This document shows positions 1 to 12,200 of a stretch of DNA of 64,000 nucleotides, piece after piece. This DNA is from Citrus sinensis. Its lineage: Eukaryota > Streptophyta > Magnoliopsida > Sapindales > Rutaceae. The stretch covers positions 6,882,001-6,946,000 of the forward strand of contig NC_068563.1 in NCBI RefSeq assembly GCF_022201045.2, read 5' to 3'. Each line of letters starts with the position of its first letter. Position 1 is the first letter of the stretch. Made by a program: the position numbers and the translations under genes. Below the pieces are notes generated by a model. That model saw only the letters and a list, made by a program, of their open reading frames with translations, was not told where the DNA came from and did no database searches.

Positions 1-515
1 GCCGGTGGTGAATCAGTTTGAAACTCACCCATACTTCCAACGTGATTCTCTTGTCAAGTTCTGTCAGAAGCATGGGATATGTGTCACAGCTCATACTCCT
101 CTAGGAGGTGCCGTAGCCAACACTGAATGGTTCGGTACTGTCTCATGTTTGGATGACCCCGTTTTGAAAGTGAGTAAATTCCTCTCTTCTTATACTGATC
201 AACTGAAGTTCATGTCATTACTATGGACATCATCCCTTGATGGTACGTATAGTGAATATTTTTGTTTCAACTTTCTTGCCTCAGGGTCTAGCTGAGAAAT
301 ACAAGAGGACTGTGGCCCAGATTGTTCTCAGGTGGGGCATCCAACGGAACACAGCTGTCATCCCGAAGACGTCAAAGCTTGAGAGACTGGAAGAGAATTT
401 CAAAGTTTTTGACTTTGAGCTGAGCAAAGAAGACATGGATGTGATTAAGAGCATTGACAGAAAATATCGAACCAACCAGCCTGCTAGGTTTTGGGGCATA
501 GATCTGTTTGCTTAA
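1..515 (+). CDS. Aldo-keto reductase, sorbitol/aldose-6-phosphate dehydrogenase-like (3' end only)
   Basis: C-terminal part of an NADP-dependent aldo-keto reductase; the 5' part lies outside the window. Two exons are visible: up to 169, ending in a codon for Lys before a GTGAGT donor, and 285-515 after a TTGCCTCAG acceptor; phase 0 at the junction. The residues NQFETHPYFQ, HTPLGG, QIVLRWGIQRN and IPKTSKLERLEEN are the late barrel strands and the NADP-phosphate binding segment (Lys-Thr-Ser ... Arg) of AKRs. The tail ending FWGIDLFA is typical of the plant sorbitol-6-phosphate dehydrogenase (aldose-6-phosphate reductase) group. The expected role is cytosolic reduction of hexose phosphates to polyol phosphates. 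In non-sorbitol plants the true substrate is uncertain. The family identity is firm; the substrate is inference from similarity. Confidence 0.9.
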
Positions 516-1106
516 GTATGCTCATTGTTCTGGATAAGAATGTTTCTATGAGTTCAAAAAATAAGTGATCAAACGTCCTTGATGTGTTTTAGTATTAAAA
601 ACATTTTATCGAACACATTCCTGACTTACATTAGCAGTGCAGTGCCATTCTCTTTTTCCTCTTTTTAAATCTATTCCATTTGGTGGGTTTTGTTTAGTTT
701 TCATCTGTTATTCCACTGCTTATCTGGCTTTGGTTTCATTAAAATTCATCTTCACTCCAACTGGTGTAAAACAGCCATGAAAGAAAAGAAAGATATCATT
801 AAATATTCCTCAAATCATTCAAAGGACGGACGGACGGACAATGGAAGACTTGAGAGAAACATTGGTCAAGCAACCCACAATAGCCACAAAAATAATAATA
901 ATAATAATAAGATAGACAAGCTGACGATGATCTTCCATTGCAGTTAGCAAGTAAATTGTTCGTGTTGAGAAGTACAAATGAACAAATAAAAGTGCTGCTA
1001 ATTAGTCCAATAGGTAAAATCTCTTAGGATAGTATAACCTATAGGAGGCTTCAACCCAGCTTCACATGGATGGTGAGAGATTTTGGTTTCCATTCATGCA
1101 GGAATA
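516..1106. other. Intergenic, convergent 3' flanks
   Basis: AT-rich spacer between the convergent 3' ends of the aldo-keto reductase and polyprenol reductase genes. It holds a short GGAC tandem stretch near 828-839 and an AAT repeat near 893-909. No further gene is supported. Confidence 0.5.
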
Positions 1107-1496
1107 CTAATATACATATGGAATAATTGCATATCGGTTACTTGGGTAATTGTCAAATTTACGAATATACCACCTCTGAGTTTCTGCTGCTGCAAATACC
1201 AGGTTAACCACCTGCAACCACCAGGTTCCAGAACTTCAACTCTTGGAAGTATGATAAAAGTTGATGACAAAAAGAATTTGGCAAAAGCTTTCAATATGTC
1301 CTTATTCTAAAAAAGGAAACCATACATTCTAAAAAAGGAAACCATACCACAAATGCAAAAAGCAACCATATGGTGATATCAGTTCCTCCACTTGCCACCA
1401 ACAAACCAGCATATATAACCTTCATCATTTGCAGACGAGAATTAAGATCATTTGCTAGCCTTAGCATGGTTACAAGAATGGTTTTGTGTTTGTGTG

Positions 1497-1536
<40 letters not shown>

Positions 1537-4523
1537 AGACAGAGAGAGAGAGAGAGAGAGAGAGATGGATTACAATCTCAGCAAGATAGTGGGGGCATGA
1601 AACAATTTCAAACCAATCTCCGTGAGGAATAACATACTCATCAATCTGTTCCGCACGTTCTCGCAATGAACCCTGAAAAAGTTTCCATATGTTAACCAAC
1701 ATTATAGAATAACAAATGTGCTATGGGCCTCTCAATCATCACATCCTTTTAAAAATCTTAGTGGTTGAACAAACATTATTGTGACATGGAAATTATATTT
1801 TTTTATGATCTTTATTTAAGAATTTTCTATGATCGGAAATGATATTATTCTAATATGTTATCATACTATTTAAAACAAATTTACTCTAGCTTCATTTACA
1901 GAATCTATATGAATATTTGCCTCAAGGTTATGAAACATCAGTGACTATGAAACAGAGCTTAAGTGCTACACTGATCTGAAAATTCTTATTCAACTAAGCT
2001 AAAAGGAAATATACAGTAAAACCATTCAAGGACATACTAGTCTCAGAGAAGTCAGTTTCCATCATAAGACACATCCGATGCACAAGAAACTATTTCTACT
2101 TGAGTACTTGTATTCTGAAGGTTGACTTTCGACAAGACAAATTTGTCAGAATTATGCTTTCATATTATCCAACTCTTCAATAGCCCAATTAGTTAGGCCT
2201 TTTGCAGTGGAAGCAAGAGTTCTAGGGTGATCAATCCTCCTCATACCAACCTTGGAGTTGAAATTATTTAATTTATGTTTGTGTGTGCAGGTGGTGGGAT
2301 GTGTAGGGAAAAAAAAATCTTCAAATTTTCGTTAATCAATTTAAGTTGAAATATTATCTTAACAGTGTTTGAATTACACTTGTCTCCAGCATTTTTATCT
2401 AGCATATTAACCATTATAGTTATATTCTCTTCACTTAACTTCTGTGCAAGCTAGTACTAACAACACAAACTCATAAACTTAGTTACACTAAGCTTTTGCA
2501 TGAAAGATCATAAACTTAGTTACACTAAGTTTTTGCATCAAAGTGATTAAGAAACATTAACTAAAGGAAACATTAACTACAGCCAAATCTATATGAAGAA
2601 ACTGGAAAATAAGGAACAAATGACAAAATATTTGCGCTTACAAGAATTGCATGACAACAACGCTGATGCATCCAACCCCATAAAAATATAGCAGCACCAA
2701 TCCATTGAAACCATCTAAGTTTCAAGAAAGGATTAACAGATTCCCACAACTCAAATTCAAACGCTGGCATCTGCCTCTTTCCTTTAACAATGAACTCAGC
2801 CACCAGAGCTGCTGCAAATCCAAACACCTCTGGTGCCAAAGTGCAGCAGAGCGACAATGGAGCTGCCGTGTAGAAACTAACCTCAAAAACATAACCATAA
2901 TAAACACAACATCTTCTAACACATTCAGACATAAGGCAAAACCAAACCGAAAAATAGCATAAATTATTGTTCATAAGGAAGGAGCACCACTAAATAGAAA
3001 CCCAAGGTTTAAAAAAAGGTCTTGCAATTTGCAATAGCTGCAATTAGCCCAGTATGAAATAGAAATACCATATAGTGGTAAGAGAACTACTCACAACAAG
3101 CCAGTTAGATAGCCAAAAATGTGCATCCGAGCTGAGGGGCTGTACTGAAATGTGTATATTGTCTCTATAAGGCGTCTCACGACTTGAATTTCCATCAGCA
3201 AAAGAACAAAGACAGAACTCCAGACCCGGTGTCTATGCTGTAGCAGAGTTAAATGCGACTTGTGAAATGAAAACATATGTGAACCTCCAGTTAAGTGGCT
3301 GGCAATAGTAGAGTAAAGAGATGGCTCGGAAACTGATGGTGCCATTTTATACGCATAGGCCCATAATGTAAATAGCAAGAGTGTTGTCCAAACCACAGCC
3401 ACCACATAGAAATGACAGAAGAATCTCTGAGGAACCGTGAATTTCTGAAATCCAACCACACAGTTAATTAGTGAAAGATTATAGTATAAAGTGGAAAATG
3501 AACTTATACCATTTGGGAATTCTCATTGTCTCAATAAGAGGTAGGCATGTTAGGGAACATTTAAAACAAAAGACAATTCCATGAAATCAAAATAAAGCAA
3601 TCCAACTACTATCTACCGGAATTGGATTCGACACAGCAAAAACAAGTTTTAAACTCCAACCCATGATAGAAACTACTACAAACAATCCAAAAAAAAACAT
3701 ATAAACTAACCAACTTCTCCCTAAGATATACACATTTACTGGAATAGATAAGCAGTTTAGTGCTACACAAAAGCTCTGATCAAGTATGACATCATAGCAT
3801 ATGTTGGCAATCCTTGGCTTCTTGCCTGCAGCTTCTCTTTAAGGTTTTTCAAATTCAGCCATCCATCACCTAAGGCCAGAATGTTTCCAAATATAGCAGC
3901 ATTACATACCTTTCTAGTTTTTTTGGGGTAGCTTACAAAGAGAAGACAAACAAATTAAGTTCACACTTAACAATTTGATACTCACTAACCCACCCTAACT
4001 CAGTTGGGAAGCTACTAGTATATCAAACTCTATGGACTGAGCTATGTAAAAATGCACTTAACAGTGAATTCCCATATTAAAAAAATACTATCATAAATTC
4101 ATATTCACTTGAAATTAAACATTTTCTAAAAACAATCCTATCATACACAATTCTCCAAACTGTTTAAAATGCAACGAAAAAAGCATGACCATCCCAAGCT
4201 CCATGCACTGTACAAAAGATCATTCAAATACCCTTTAAAGAAAAAAGGCAAAACCTTCAGCTTCCTTCCTTGCCTAAGACAATTTAAACACATAATATAA
4301 GCAAAAAATTTTATTTATGTGGCATAGATAAATTTTTACTCTTAAAAAAAAAAAATTGAACCCTCACATGAGAAGATGATTGCATGATCTTGCCTCTTTT
4401 GGCAAACCCCAACAAAGCCCCATGAAAAGAATTGAGGCGAGAACTTGGTAAAGAAGCAATGATCAAAGGCAATATCCCAGCTACCCAAGCCGCTCTCAAC
4501 AACCCCGCAAGCCAAGACTCCAT
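1107..4523 (-). CDS. PPRD2: Polyprenol reductase (steroid 5-alpha-reductase family)
   Basis: Six exons on the minus strand: 4368-4523, 3095-3444, 2642-2876, 1574-1672, 1348-1419 and 1107-1211, 338 codons, all junctions in phase with GT-AG borders. The product is a multi-span ER membrane protein. The C-terminal half carries the family signature region: [17 protein letters not shown] at the end of exon 4, [10 protein letters not shown] in exon 5, and [12 protein letters not shown] with [10 protein letters not shown] at the very C-terminus. These match the SRD5A3/DFG10 (PPRD) family, which reduces the alpha-isoprene unit of polyprenol to give dolichol for N-glycosylation. I chose the ATG at 4523 ([13 protein letters not shown]), not the one 21 bp upstream, because family members start there. 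The last exon is too short and phased for simple ORF finding; it was recovered from its acceptor and conserved tail. The symbol follows the Arabidopsis homologue and is a family assignment. Confidence 0.9.
1501..1566. repeat. (AG)n microsatellite inside a polyprenol reductase intron
   Basis: Two runs of AG repeats (about 1502-1530 and 1540-1565) interrupted by AAACAAAGAC. On the gene's strand this is a CT tract beginning a few bases after the 5' splice site of the intron at 1420-1573. Confidence 0.97.
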
Positions 4524-4960
4524 TTTGACACTAACCCAGATCAAAACAAAGCTCCACCAGCCCTAAGACACTCGAACCGGCTTCACTTAGCTTGATACAA
4601 GATTGAAGGCAAGTCCTGCATGAATTATAATAATGGCAATAATGATGGCCCATAAAACTATTTAAAAAATAAAAAAAGCTGATGTGGGTTTTAAAAGTGA
4701 ATTGAATTTATGAGGGTCTTGTCTTGTGATTGATCAAAGCCGTGAAGTGAAAGTAATACCAGACTTTGTGTTGCGGTATTCGGATTTTCATCTCCTTCAT
4801 TCTTCTAAATTCTAATTATGATTTTTTTGTTTGCCTCGTACCGTGTGACGTTCAAGCGTGTGCTCAAGGCTGAACTTAAAGCAAATTACAATTACGTCCT
4901 TTCAAAACGATGCGTTTCAAAAAGAAACCAAAAACGGTGCGTTTCAAGCTGGAGAATAAT
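4524..4960. promoter_or_regulatory. Bidirectional promoter region between polyprenol reductase and BPC genes
   Basis: Divergent start regions face each other here. It contains two copies of a short palindromic pattern AAACG-N3-CGTTT (centres near 4911 and 4938), 27 bp apart, followed from 4981 by a pyrimidine-rich leader with CT repeats. No TATA box was assigned with confidence. Confidence 0.5.
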
Positions 4961-6658
4961 TTCCTTTCACCCACCGTCACCACCATCATCTACTTCTTTC
5001 CTTTTCTCTCTCTATCTCTCGCTCTTCCGCTGTTTATCTTTATCCTTCAAAAAATAATTCAAAAAAGCAGCGACATTTAAAATATTCATTCTCAAAACGA
5101 TGTCGTCGCCTTAGTAATTTGTTTTGTACGTATCCTTCTTTCTTAGATCTCTATTTAATTTTATTCACAGTTATGCTTTTAGGTATTAAAAACGTTAAAC
5201 CCTAGCAGCAGTGGAATTTATACTCTGTACTTAATTTTCTTGATTAGCATAATTTACCTAGCTTTTATCTATGTGTTTGTTTTGTTTGTGATTTTTTTTT
5301 TTTTTTGTATTTTAAGAGTGTGCTTAATTGTTAGGTGGTAATTTTAGATTAGCCACAAATTTACATTGTGGATGGCTAAGTTCAATTTTAGTGTGTTGTT
5401 AAATTTACTACCTAATTTAAAAATATGATTTGGTGCCCATCTCCAAAGCAAAGATTAAATTGAAGTAATTGACAGTGTTACCAATGAGTGTTTGTTTTAT
5501 GCATGTCGAGTTTATTGTTTGTACAATGGTGATTGTCCATTTGAAAATTTTGATCTTTACTGTTGATCGAGTTGCCGATTAGCTGAAACATAATGTCCGA
5601 GGATCTAGTTGGTTGTAATTTGTAAATATAAGAGAAAATGCTTCACTTTCTGTTTATTGTGCTGAATGGGGTTTTTTTTTTTTTTTTTACCTTGTTTCTT
5701 TTATGTTTTGGCAAGATTTTTTTCTTTTATTGGGATCTAGATTCTAGATTATTTTCGTGCATAACTGCATCATGATGCTTGACTCGTTTTTTCTCTCATT
5801 GGAATACGAAACATTCTGTACAACATTTCCAACACAATTATTTCATTGGGTAGCTGTCAATGAACAAATTAAGATTGCTCATAAGGGCTTCTTGCATTTT
5901 GTCAAATTGGGATTGCAAATAAATTGTTTACATATCTCATGGATTGTATTATTCTTTGCCATCCTGCCAATGTTGAATCCTTCTTGCTTGTGCTTCATTG
6001 ATGTTTCTAGGTTGCAAAGGTATTGCAGTAGTCTGCAAGAGAACTTATTTTTGCTGCATCAAATAGTCTAGTCTGGTCTGTATTTGGCTGCAGTTTTCAT
6101 GGACTACCAAACCCTTTTTTGTCAAGATATAATTCTTAAGAAGTGGCTTGATCATGTCTATATCCAGTACAGCCTATAAAAGTTGCACATTGCTAGTGAG
6201 ATGGACTTGTTTAGAGATTTCACAAGATTTAGGGAAAACCCTTTTTGTTGATCATTTGTGCTTTAACTTATGCTGTAAAAGGTTTTATCTGTTATTTTAA
6301 ATGTACTATAACTTTTTATTCTAACTTATTTGCAACTCCTTAGAGTCCGTTGATTTTGGAAAGTCTGTCATAGAACCTTACTGCTCGAAATCAACAGAGT
6401 TTACTTCTCATATATTTTTCTTTATTACTGTTTTGTTGATTGCATATTTGGTACTGTGACAAGTATGGGCCCTTTTGTGTTGCAATGCATGTTGAAATTT
6501 GAAGCATTTTTTTAACCTTCTGAGCTATTTATCTTCTTGCTCACAACATTTTATTTCTTAATTCAGTTAGCTTCATTATGCATCTGTTGAAACTTAACTT
6601 CTGGTTTTCTTTTGTGGAAAACAGAAGACTGACACATTCCTTATAGCGTGAGTCTAAG
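4961..6658 (+). other. 5' leader and leader intron(s) of the BPC gene
   Basis: The stretch has no coding potential. A CT-rich leader (TTTCTCTCTCTATCTCTCGCTC around 5000-5025, split here by type not by exact phase) is followed by AT- and T-rich intron-like sequence. A plausible acceptor is at 6623-6624 (AAACAG), 35 bases before the start codon. The exact donor and transcription start are not determined. Confidence 0.45.
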
Positions 6659-7694
6659 ATGGATGATGGGCATCATGAAAATGGCAGATATAAGATGGAA
6701 TACTACAAAGGGACGCATGCTCAGGTAAGAAAGCAAACAGTGTCCGCGTGATACTTTTTTATTTTATTTTTGTATCATATTCAACTCTAGATCCATCAGA
6801 GTAGATAACAAATGGCTTCTGCAGTGGAATATGATGCCGCAGCATCAAATGAAGGAACCAAATAATGCCTTAGTAATGAATAAGAAGATCATGGCCATCC
6901 TTGCGGAGAGGGATGCTGCTATTAGAGAGCGAAACATAGCATTGACTGAAAAGAGGGAAGCATTGGAAACCCGAGATCAGGCGCTTGAGGAGCGCGATAA
7001 AGCCCTTGCCGAGCGCGATGATGCCTTGATGGCAAGAGACAGTGCCTTGGCAGCATTGCAATATCGTGAAGCTGCTGCCAACTTCTCCTCAGTTGGTGGA
7101 TTTCAACGTGGAGGAAAGCGTATGCACCACCCCGCATACCAGTCTGGTGATGTTCCGGAAGCTCTTAATTCAGGGGATATGCATGCAACTGATGCCAAGC
7201 CAATAACAATCATTCCTTCTGAAACCAAGCCACATCAAGCAAAGCGAGCAAAAGAGAACAAAACAGTTACAAAGCCATCTGTGTCCCCACGAAAGGTGAA
7301 GAAAGTAGGTGAGGATTTGAACAAGAAAGTTGCTTCTGATGGAAAGAAGATAAAGTCTGAGTGGGATAGTCAGGATGGACTGAACCTGGTTAATTTTGAT
7401 GAAACAACAATGCCAGTGCCAGTTTGCACTTGCACAGGCACTCCTCACCAATGCTATAAGTGGGGAAATGGTGGGTGGCAGTCATCTTGTTGCACGACTA
7501 CCCTATCATCATACCCACTGCCACAGATGCCAAACAAGCGCCACGCCCGCGTGGGTGGCCGAAAGATGAGTGGTAGTGTCTTTACAAAATTGCTTAGTCG
7601 GCTGGCAGCAGAAGGCCATGATCTCTCAGTGCCACTTGATCTCAAGAACTTTTGGGCCAAACATGGAACAAATCGCTATATTACCATCAAGTAA
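6659..7694 (+). CDS. BPC6: BASIC PENTACYSTEINE / GAGA-binding transcription factor, group II
   Basis: Two coding exons: 6659-6724 (22 codons, starting [18 protein letters not shown]) and 6825-7694, 311 residues in all. Residues ~40-85 form a charged coiled coil built from repeats of the type ERD-x-AL-x-ERD (the alanine-zipper of BPC4/5/6). A basic Lys-rich linker follows ([21 protein letters not shown]), with nuclear localisation character. The C-terminal domain has the five invariant cysteines (VCTCTG ... [14 protein letters not shown]) and ends [13 protein letters not shown], the DNA-binding signature of the family. BPC proteins bind GA/CT repeats, recruit Polycomb-type repressors and regulate developmental genes. 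The first exon is only 66 bp; it was found from its GTAAGA donor and the conserved N-terminus. Assignment to the BPC4/BPC6 branch is from the coiled coil; the exact orthologue is uncertain. Confidence 0.95.
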
Positions 7695-8393
7695 TGTGCG
7701 GATGATCCGTTTGTTGGAGTATGTTTTCCTTGCTTTATGGTCTTGAATTTGGCTGTTATTTTATTTAGCAAATGTAGCTGAATAGGTTGAAGCAAGATGA
7801 AGCTTATCAAAAGCAGTTTCCTTGCTTCTTTGTTGACAGACCATTGTAATTTCACTCAGAAACATCAGTCCCTGTGGAAGGGAAGTTTTGTAAACTACTT
7901 TTGTTCTGAGTTCATACTTGTGCAGCCTAGGTGGTTTTGCCGAATTCCACGTGGCAATCATATGCAGCGCAGGTTAGAAGTAGTGAATGATGCTTCCACG
8001 ACCAAATATTCTAGTTGATTTCATGAAATAATGCTCACTGCGGCACTACTGCCCAAATAGAAACACAAAGGAAGTTGGCCTCAACCATAGCAAATGTTTA
8101 AGAAGTAAAGAGTTGAAAATGTTGTGGAATCTGAAATCAAATTTTAAATAGAGTTTTGTTCTGGGCAAATATAGGGTAATATGCTTGAAGACTACTTGCA
8201 AGGGATTACAAACAAACTATAACTTCATCCACAATTTGATTTATTTGAGGAGCTTATCTGTTACTACTGTTAAGGCCTTTTGAAATTCAATTCTGCATCA
8301 ATCTTATTCCCTCCATTTCTCATTATCTCTTTCTTGGCTATCTGTTAGCATCTCAAAAATCTTCTTCCCCTGATTACATGCATTCACATCATC
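7695..8393. other. Intergenic: BPC 3' region and upstream of the 203-aa gene
   Basis: Contains the 3' untranslated region of the BPC gene. From about 8220 there is a pyrimidine-rich stretch (CTCCATTTCTCATTATCTC near 8310-8330) likely to be promoter/leader of the next gene. No other coding sequence is supported. Confidence 0.4.
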
Positions 8394-9005
8394 ATGAGCC
8401 CAGAATCTTCTTTTCAAGCCAAATTATCATCATGGATTGCCATTATGATTGCCTTCTTTGACCTACCCAATCCCAGAATCTTTACCCTCTTCATGATCAG
8501 CAGCACCGCCACCTTCTGCTTAGGCATTGCCCTGATCCTTGAATGGGGTTTATACTCTCAATACCATCCGGGATACCATTGGATTGTCTACTATGCTCCA
8601 TGTTTAATCTCTCTTCCCATTCTCACCTGGATGTTTTGCATCCTCTTTGCAACATTTGTCGCCGACAAGGATCAAAATCTCCGTATACTACCGTCACTCG
8701 ACCCCTCAATATCAATGCAGTCGCAGTCATGGGACATGCATCATCGGCAGCCAAAGATTAAGGAGGGTCGGCTTGTAGAGGAGAAGTGTCAGCTTGAACA
8801 AGTTAGTGCATCTACAAATCGGCTAGCTTTGGTGCCAATCCAACCTGTTCATGATCCTCCATCTGTGTCTATCAAGGTAGAGGCTGCCAAAGCAAAAACT
8901 AGCAATGATGATAAATCAACCTTGAAGAGAACACTTTCTTTGTCATTGTTTGGCAATAAATCCTTTGATCATGACAACATTAAACGTGCCATGAGTTTCG
9001 GTTAA
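8394..9005 (+). CDS. Unknown two-transmembrane protein, 203 residues
   Basis: Single-exon open frame of 203 residues. I do not recognise the family. It has two hydrophobic segments, roughly residues 28-50 (FTLFMISSTATFCLGIALIL) and 63-90 (containing PCLISLPILTWMFCILFATF). A long hydrophilic, probably cytosolic tail of about 110 residues follows, with a Lys-rich stretch (KVEAAKAK) and a C-terminus ending KRTLSLSLFGNKSFDH ... KRAMSFG. Two RxxS-like sites (KRTLS, KRAMS) resemble basophilic kinase targets. Codon use and the absence of stops support a real gene. An in-frame pyrimidine-rich leader precedes it. No function is proposed; similar small membrane proteins of unknown function are common in dicot annotations. 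Confidence 0.75.
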   Translation: MSPESSFQAKLSSWIAIMIAFFDLPNPRIFTLFMISSTATFCLGIALILEWGLYSQYHPGYHWIVYYAPCLISLPILTWMFCILFATFVADKDQNLRILPSLDPSISMQSQSWDMHHRQPKIKEGRLVEEKCQLEQVSASTNRLALVPIQPVHDPPSVSIKVEAAKAKTSNDDKSTLKRTLSLSLFGNKSFDHDNIKRAMSFG

Positions 9006-9251
9006 GTTTACAGATTGTTTCAGTTGTTTGGAGAAATTTATATAAGCTATTTCTACTCTTTTGGTTCCATGTACAGAATCTGGTAAACCTTGAATTTTTT
9101 TTTTTTTTTTGGGGCATTTTTTAATTTATTTTTATTTAAATTAAATTATTTGATACAAAGCTCTATCTACCGCATATTATCATAATGTCGAAAGGAGAAC
9201 AACATTGAAACAAATGCCTGACAACATCTTTCACCCAAATGACCATGGTGA

Positions 9252-12200
9252 TCAAATCCTCTGGCCAAGAAAATTCTGCCTTGCATGGCATAACTTTACC
9301 ACAACATCTGTCATCTCCATTCTGTCAAATGGAGACTCAATTGAGCACGCAACCCCAGTTTTAATTACTGCAACTAAGCATTCTTCATTTCTGACTCTTC
9401 TGCTGTTGGTCCTTTCCTCCTCCAATGGCAGCAGTGAAGGATCAACAATCTCCATTACTTTTTCCGGCAAAGCCCTCTTGCCAAATTCATGGAGAGTCAG
9501 GCCTTCGTTAAACATGCTTTCTGTTGGTCGCCTTCTTGTGAATATCTCTAGTAATAAAATTCCATAGCTGTACACACCTCCTCTCATGGATGCTTCACCG
9601 CCCAAGCCATACTCTAAACATGTCGAAATCATCGTGTTAGTTGTCACACGACTGTTAAATAAAACATCAATTATATATAACTCATTCTCTAGTACAGAAG
9701 TTAAAAGTTTTACAACATTGTATAATATCAAATCTGGTACTTTATAAAGTGCAAATATCCGCACATAAGAATTGTTATATATATCAAATATGAAGATATT
9801 AATTACCTGGAGCAACATATCCAATAGTTCCTTTTACCCCAATTGAGCTTGAAGGAGTTTCCACGACATTCCCAAGTGGGCTAGCAGATAGAAATTTTGC
9901 TAGACCAAAGTCACTGACATGGGCGACCATGTCATGATCAAGCAGCACATTGCTTGGTTTAAGATCTCCATGAACAATGGGTGGTTGACAATGGTGGTGT
10001 AGATATTCGACTGCAGAAGCCACATCAATGACTATGTTTAGTCTTTGAATGAGACTTAAATTGCATATTCCGAGTTGATCATCTCGTTGGTGAAGCCACT
10101 CCTCTAAACTTCCATTTTGCATGTATTCATAAACAAGAGCCTTGAAATCGACTGCTTTAAAATCTATGCTAGAGCAAATAGTGACGATTTTGATAAGATT
10201 CCGATGGCGAATACTTCTCAATGCTTCACATTCGGCCGCAAAGCTCTTGGAACCTCCTTTCTGCTCAAGATTAATCACTTTTACTGCAACTAACATCCCA
10301 TTTTCATGCAGAACTCCCTTGTACACAAAGCCAAAGCTTCCACGACCAATCGTATTTGATGACGAAAATTCATTAGTTGCCTTACTCAACTCTTTGTACG
10401 AGACCATTGGAAATTGTTGTTCCATCTGCGACGTATTAGAAGATTTATGTGCAGATCTCCTTCTTCGAGCATAAAAAATAAAAATGCATACTGATAAGAT
10501 CAAACATGACCCACCGATCACTGGAATCACCACTTTGACAAGATTGACGTTTGGTTTTCTTGATCCTCTTGCCTGGCAGGATGGTAAATGCAATTCATCT
10601 AAACCCCCACAAAGCTTCCCATTTCCAACAATTGAAAAGCCCGTTTTGTTTTTGAAAATTCCTTTTGTTGGTACTTCCCCTTCAAAGTGATTGTAAGAAA
10701 GATTCAAGTATTGCAAGAAAGATAGATTCTCAAGATATTTTGGAATTTGACCAGAGAAATTGTTCTGCGAGAGATCTAACTCTTTAATGCTTGTTAATGA
10801 ACTCAAAGATTGAGGAATGGTTCCACTGAAAGAATTTCCCTGTAGCTCAACATATTCTAAGCTTGTGCAAGCACCAAGAGTAACAGGAATCTGACCAGAA
10901 AACTGGTTTCTAGCAATACCCAGTCTTACAAGACTCTTCAAGTTACCCACTCCCAGAGGAAGAGAGCCGTTGAGAAGATTATCAGACAAATCCAAGGACA
11001 GTGAAAGAGTAGTTATCTCGAGAATTTGTTGGGGCAAAGCACCGGTGAGCTTATTTCGGGGGGCAAAAAAAAACATCAAGTTCTTGCAGTTTCCTAAAGA
11101 GAAGGGTATGTTTCCTTGCAAGTTATTGGCACCAAATGACAGATAGGTCAGAAGTGTTAAATTACCTAGAGATGAAGGAATAGTACCTTGTAAAAAATTT
11201 GCATGTAGGTGCAGCAATTGCAAGTTTTTAAGCTCGCCAATTACATGAGGTATAGTGCCAGTTAATCGGTTAGCCTCCATACGAAGCGAATTTAGATTGA
11301 CAAGATTTGCTATACCAGGAGGTATGGTTCCATATATTTGATTCTTCCCTAGGTTGAAGTCGATCAGTGCTGTCGAGAGGTTGGCTATAGAATGTGGCAA
11401 CACTCCTCCAAATCCATTGTCAGCCAAGTAAAGGTATTGTAATTTGGTACAGTTTGTTAGAAGGTCTACAAAATCAAGATCATTTGCTGCCCCATTTCCC
11501 AAAAAGTTAGTCGCCAATCCTAGCATTGATAGATCCTTAAGGCCATTAAAATTAATTGACACTTGCCCTCTAAATTTATTCTCGGCAAGGTGAAGCACCT
11601 CAAGATTTGAAGCATTGGAAAATGAATCTGGGAGAGAACCTGTAAAATTGTTTGTATATATTACGAAATTTCTCAAGTTCGGAAGATTTTTACCTATTTC
11701 AATTGGTAGACTTCCAGTGAATCTGTTTCCATAGAGATAAATCTCAACAAGGGAAGAGATGTTATAAACTGAAGGTGGAATCGTACCAGAGAAATGATTG
11801 TCACCAACATGGAGATAAGCTAAACTTGTTAGTTGGCTTAGGGTGATTGGAATTTTTCCCCAAAGTCTATTCGTTCTAATATCAATTACCCGAAGAGCTG
11901 AAAGATTTCCAATGGAAGCTGGGAGCTGTCCTGTTAATTGATTGTCACCAACGGACAGTCCCTGAAGGTTGAACAATCGGCGGCTGATGAGCTCTTCAGG
12001 AATTTCTCCCACAAGGTTGTTTCTATGAGCAGAGAATGTGATGAGTTTTGAGCAATGAGACAAATTGGTTGGTATTCTTCCTGAAAAAGAATTATTAGCC
12101 AGTACTAGAGTTTCAAGCCTGAATAGATTACCAATTCTGTCAGGAATTTCGCCATGGAAATCATTGTCCGCAATGTTGATGTACCTAAGGAAGCTGAGAT

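Noticed and set aside
1370-1702. Open frames rich in Arg-Glu or Leu-Ser on both strands
   Set aside because: They are translations of the (AG)n microsatellite; the real coding parts here are the short polyprenol reductase exons.
7170-7451. Antisense open frames within the BPC coding exon
   Set aside because: Shadows of the sense coding sequence; the sense frame has family-specific motifs.
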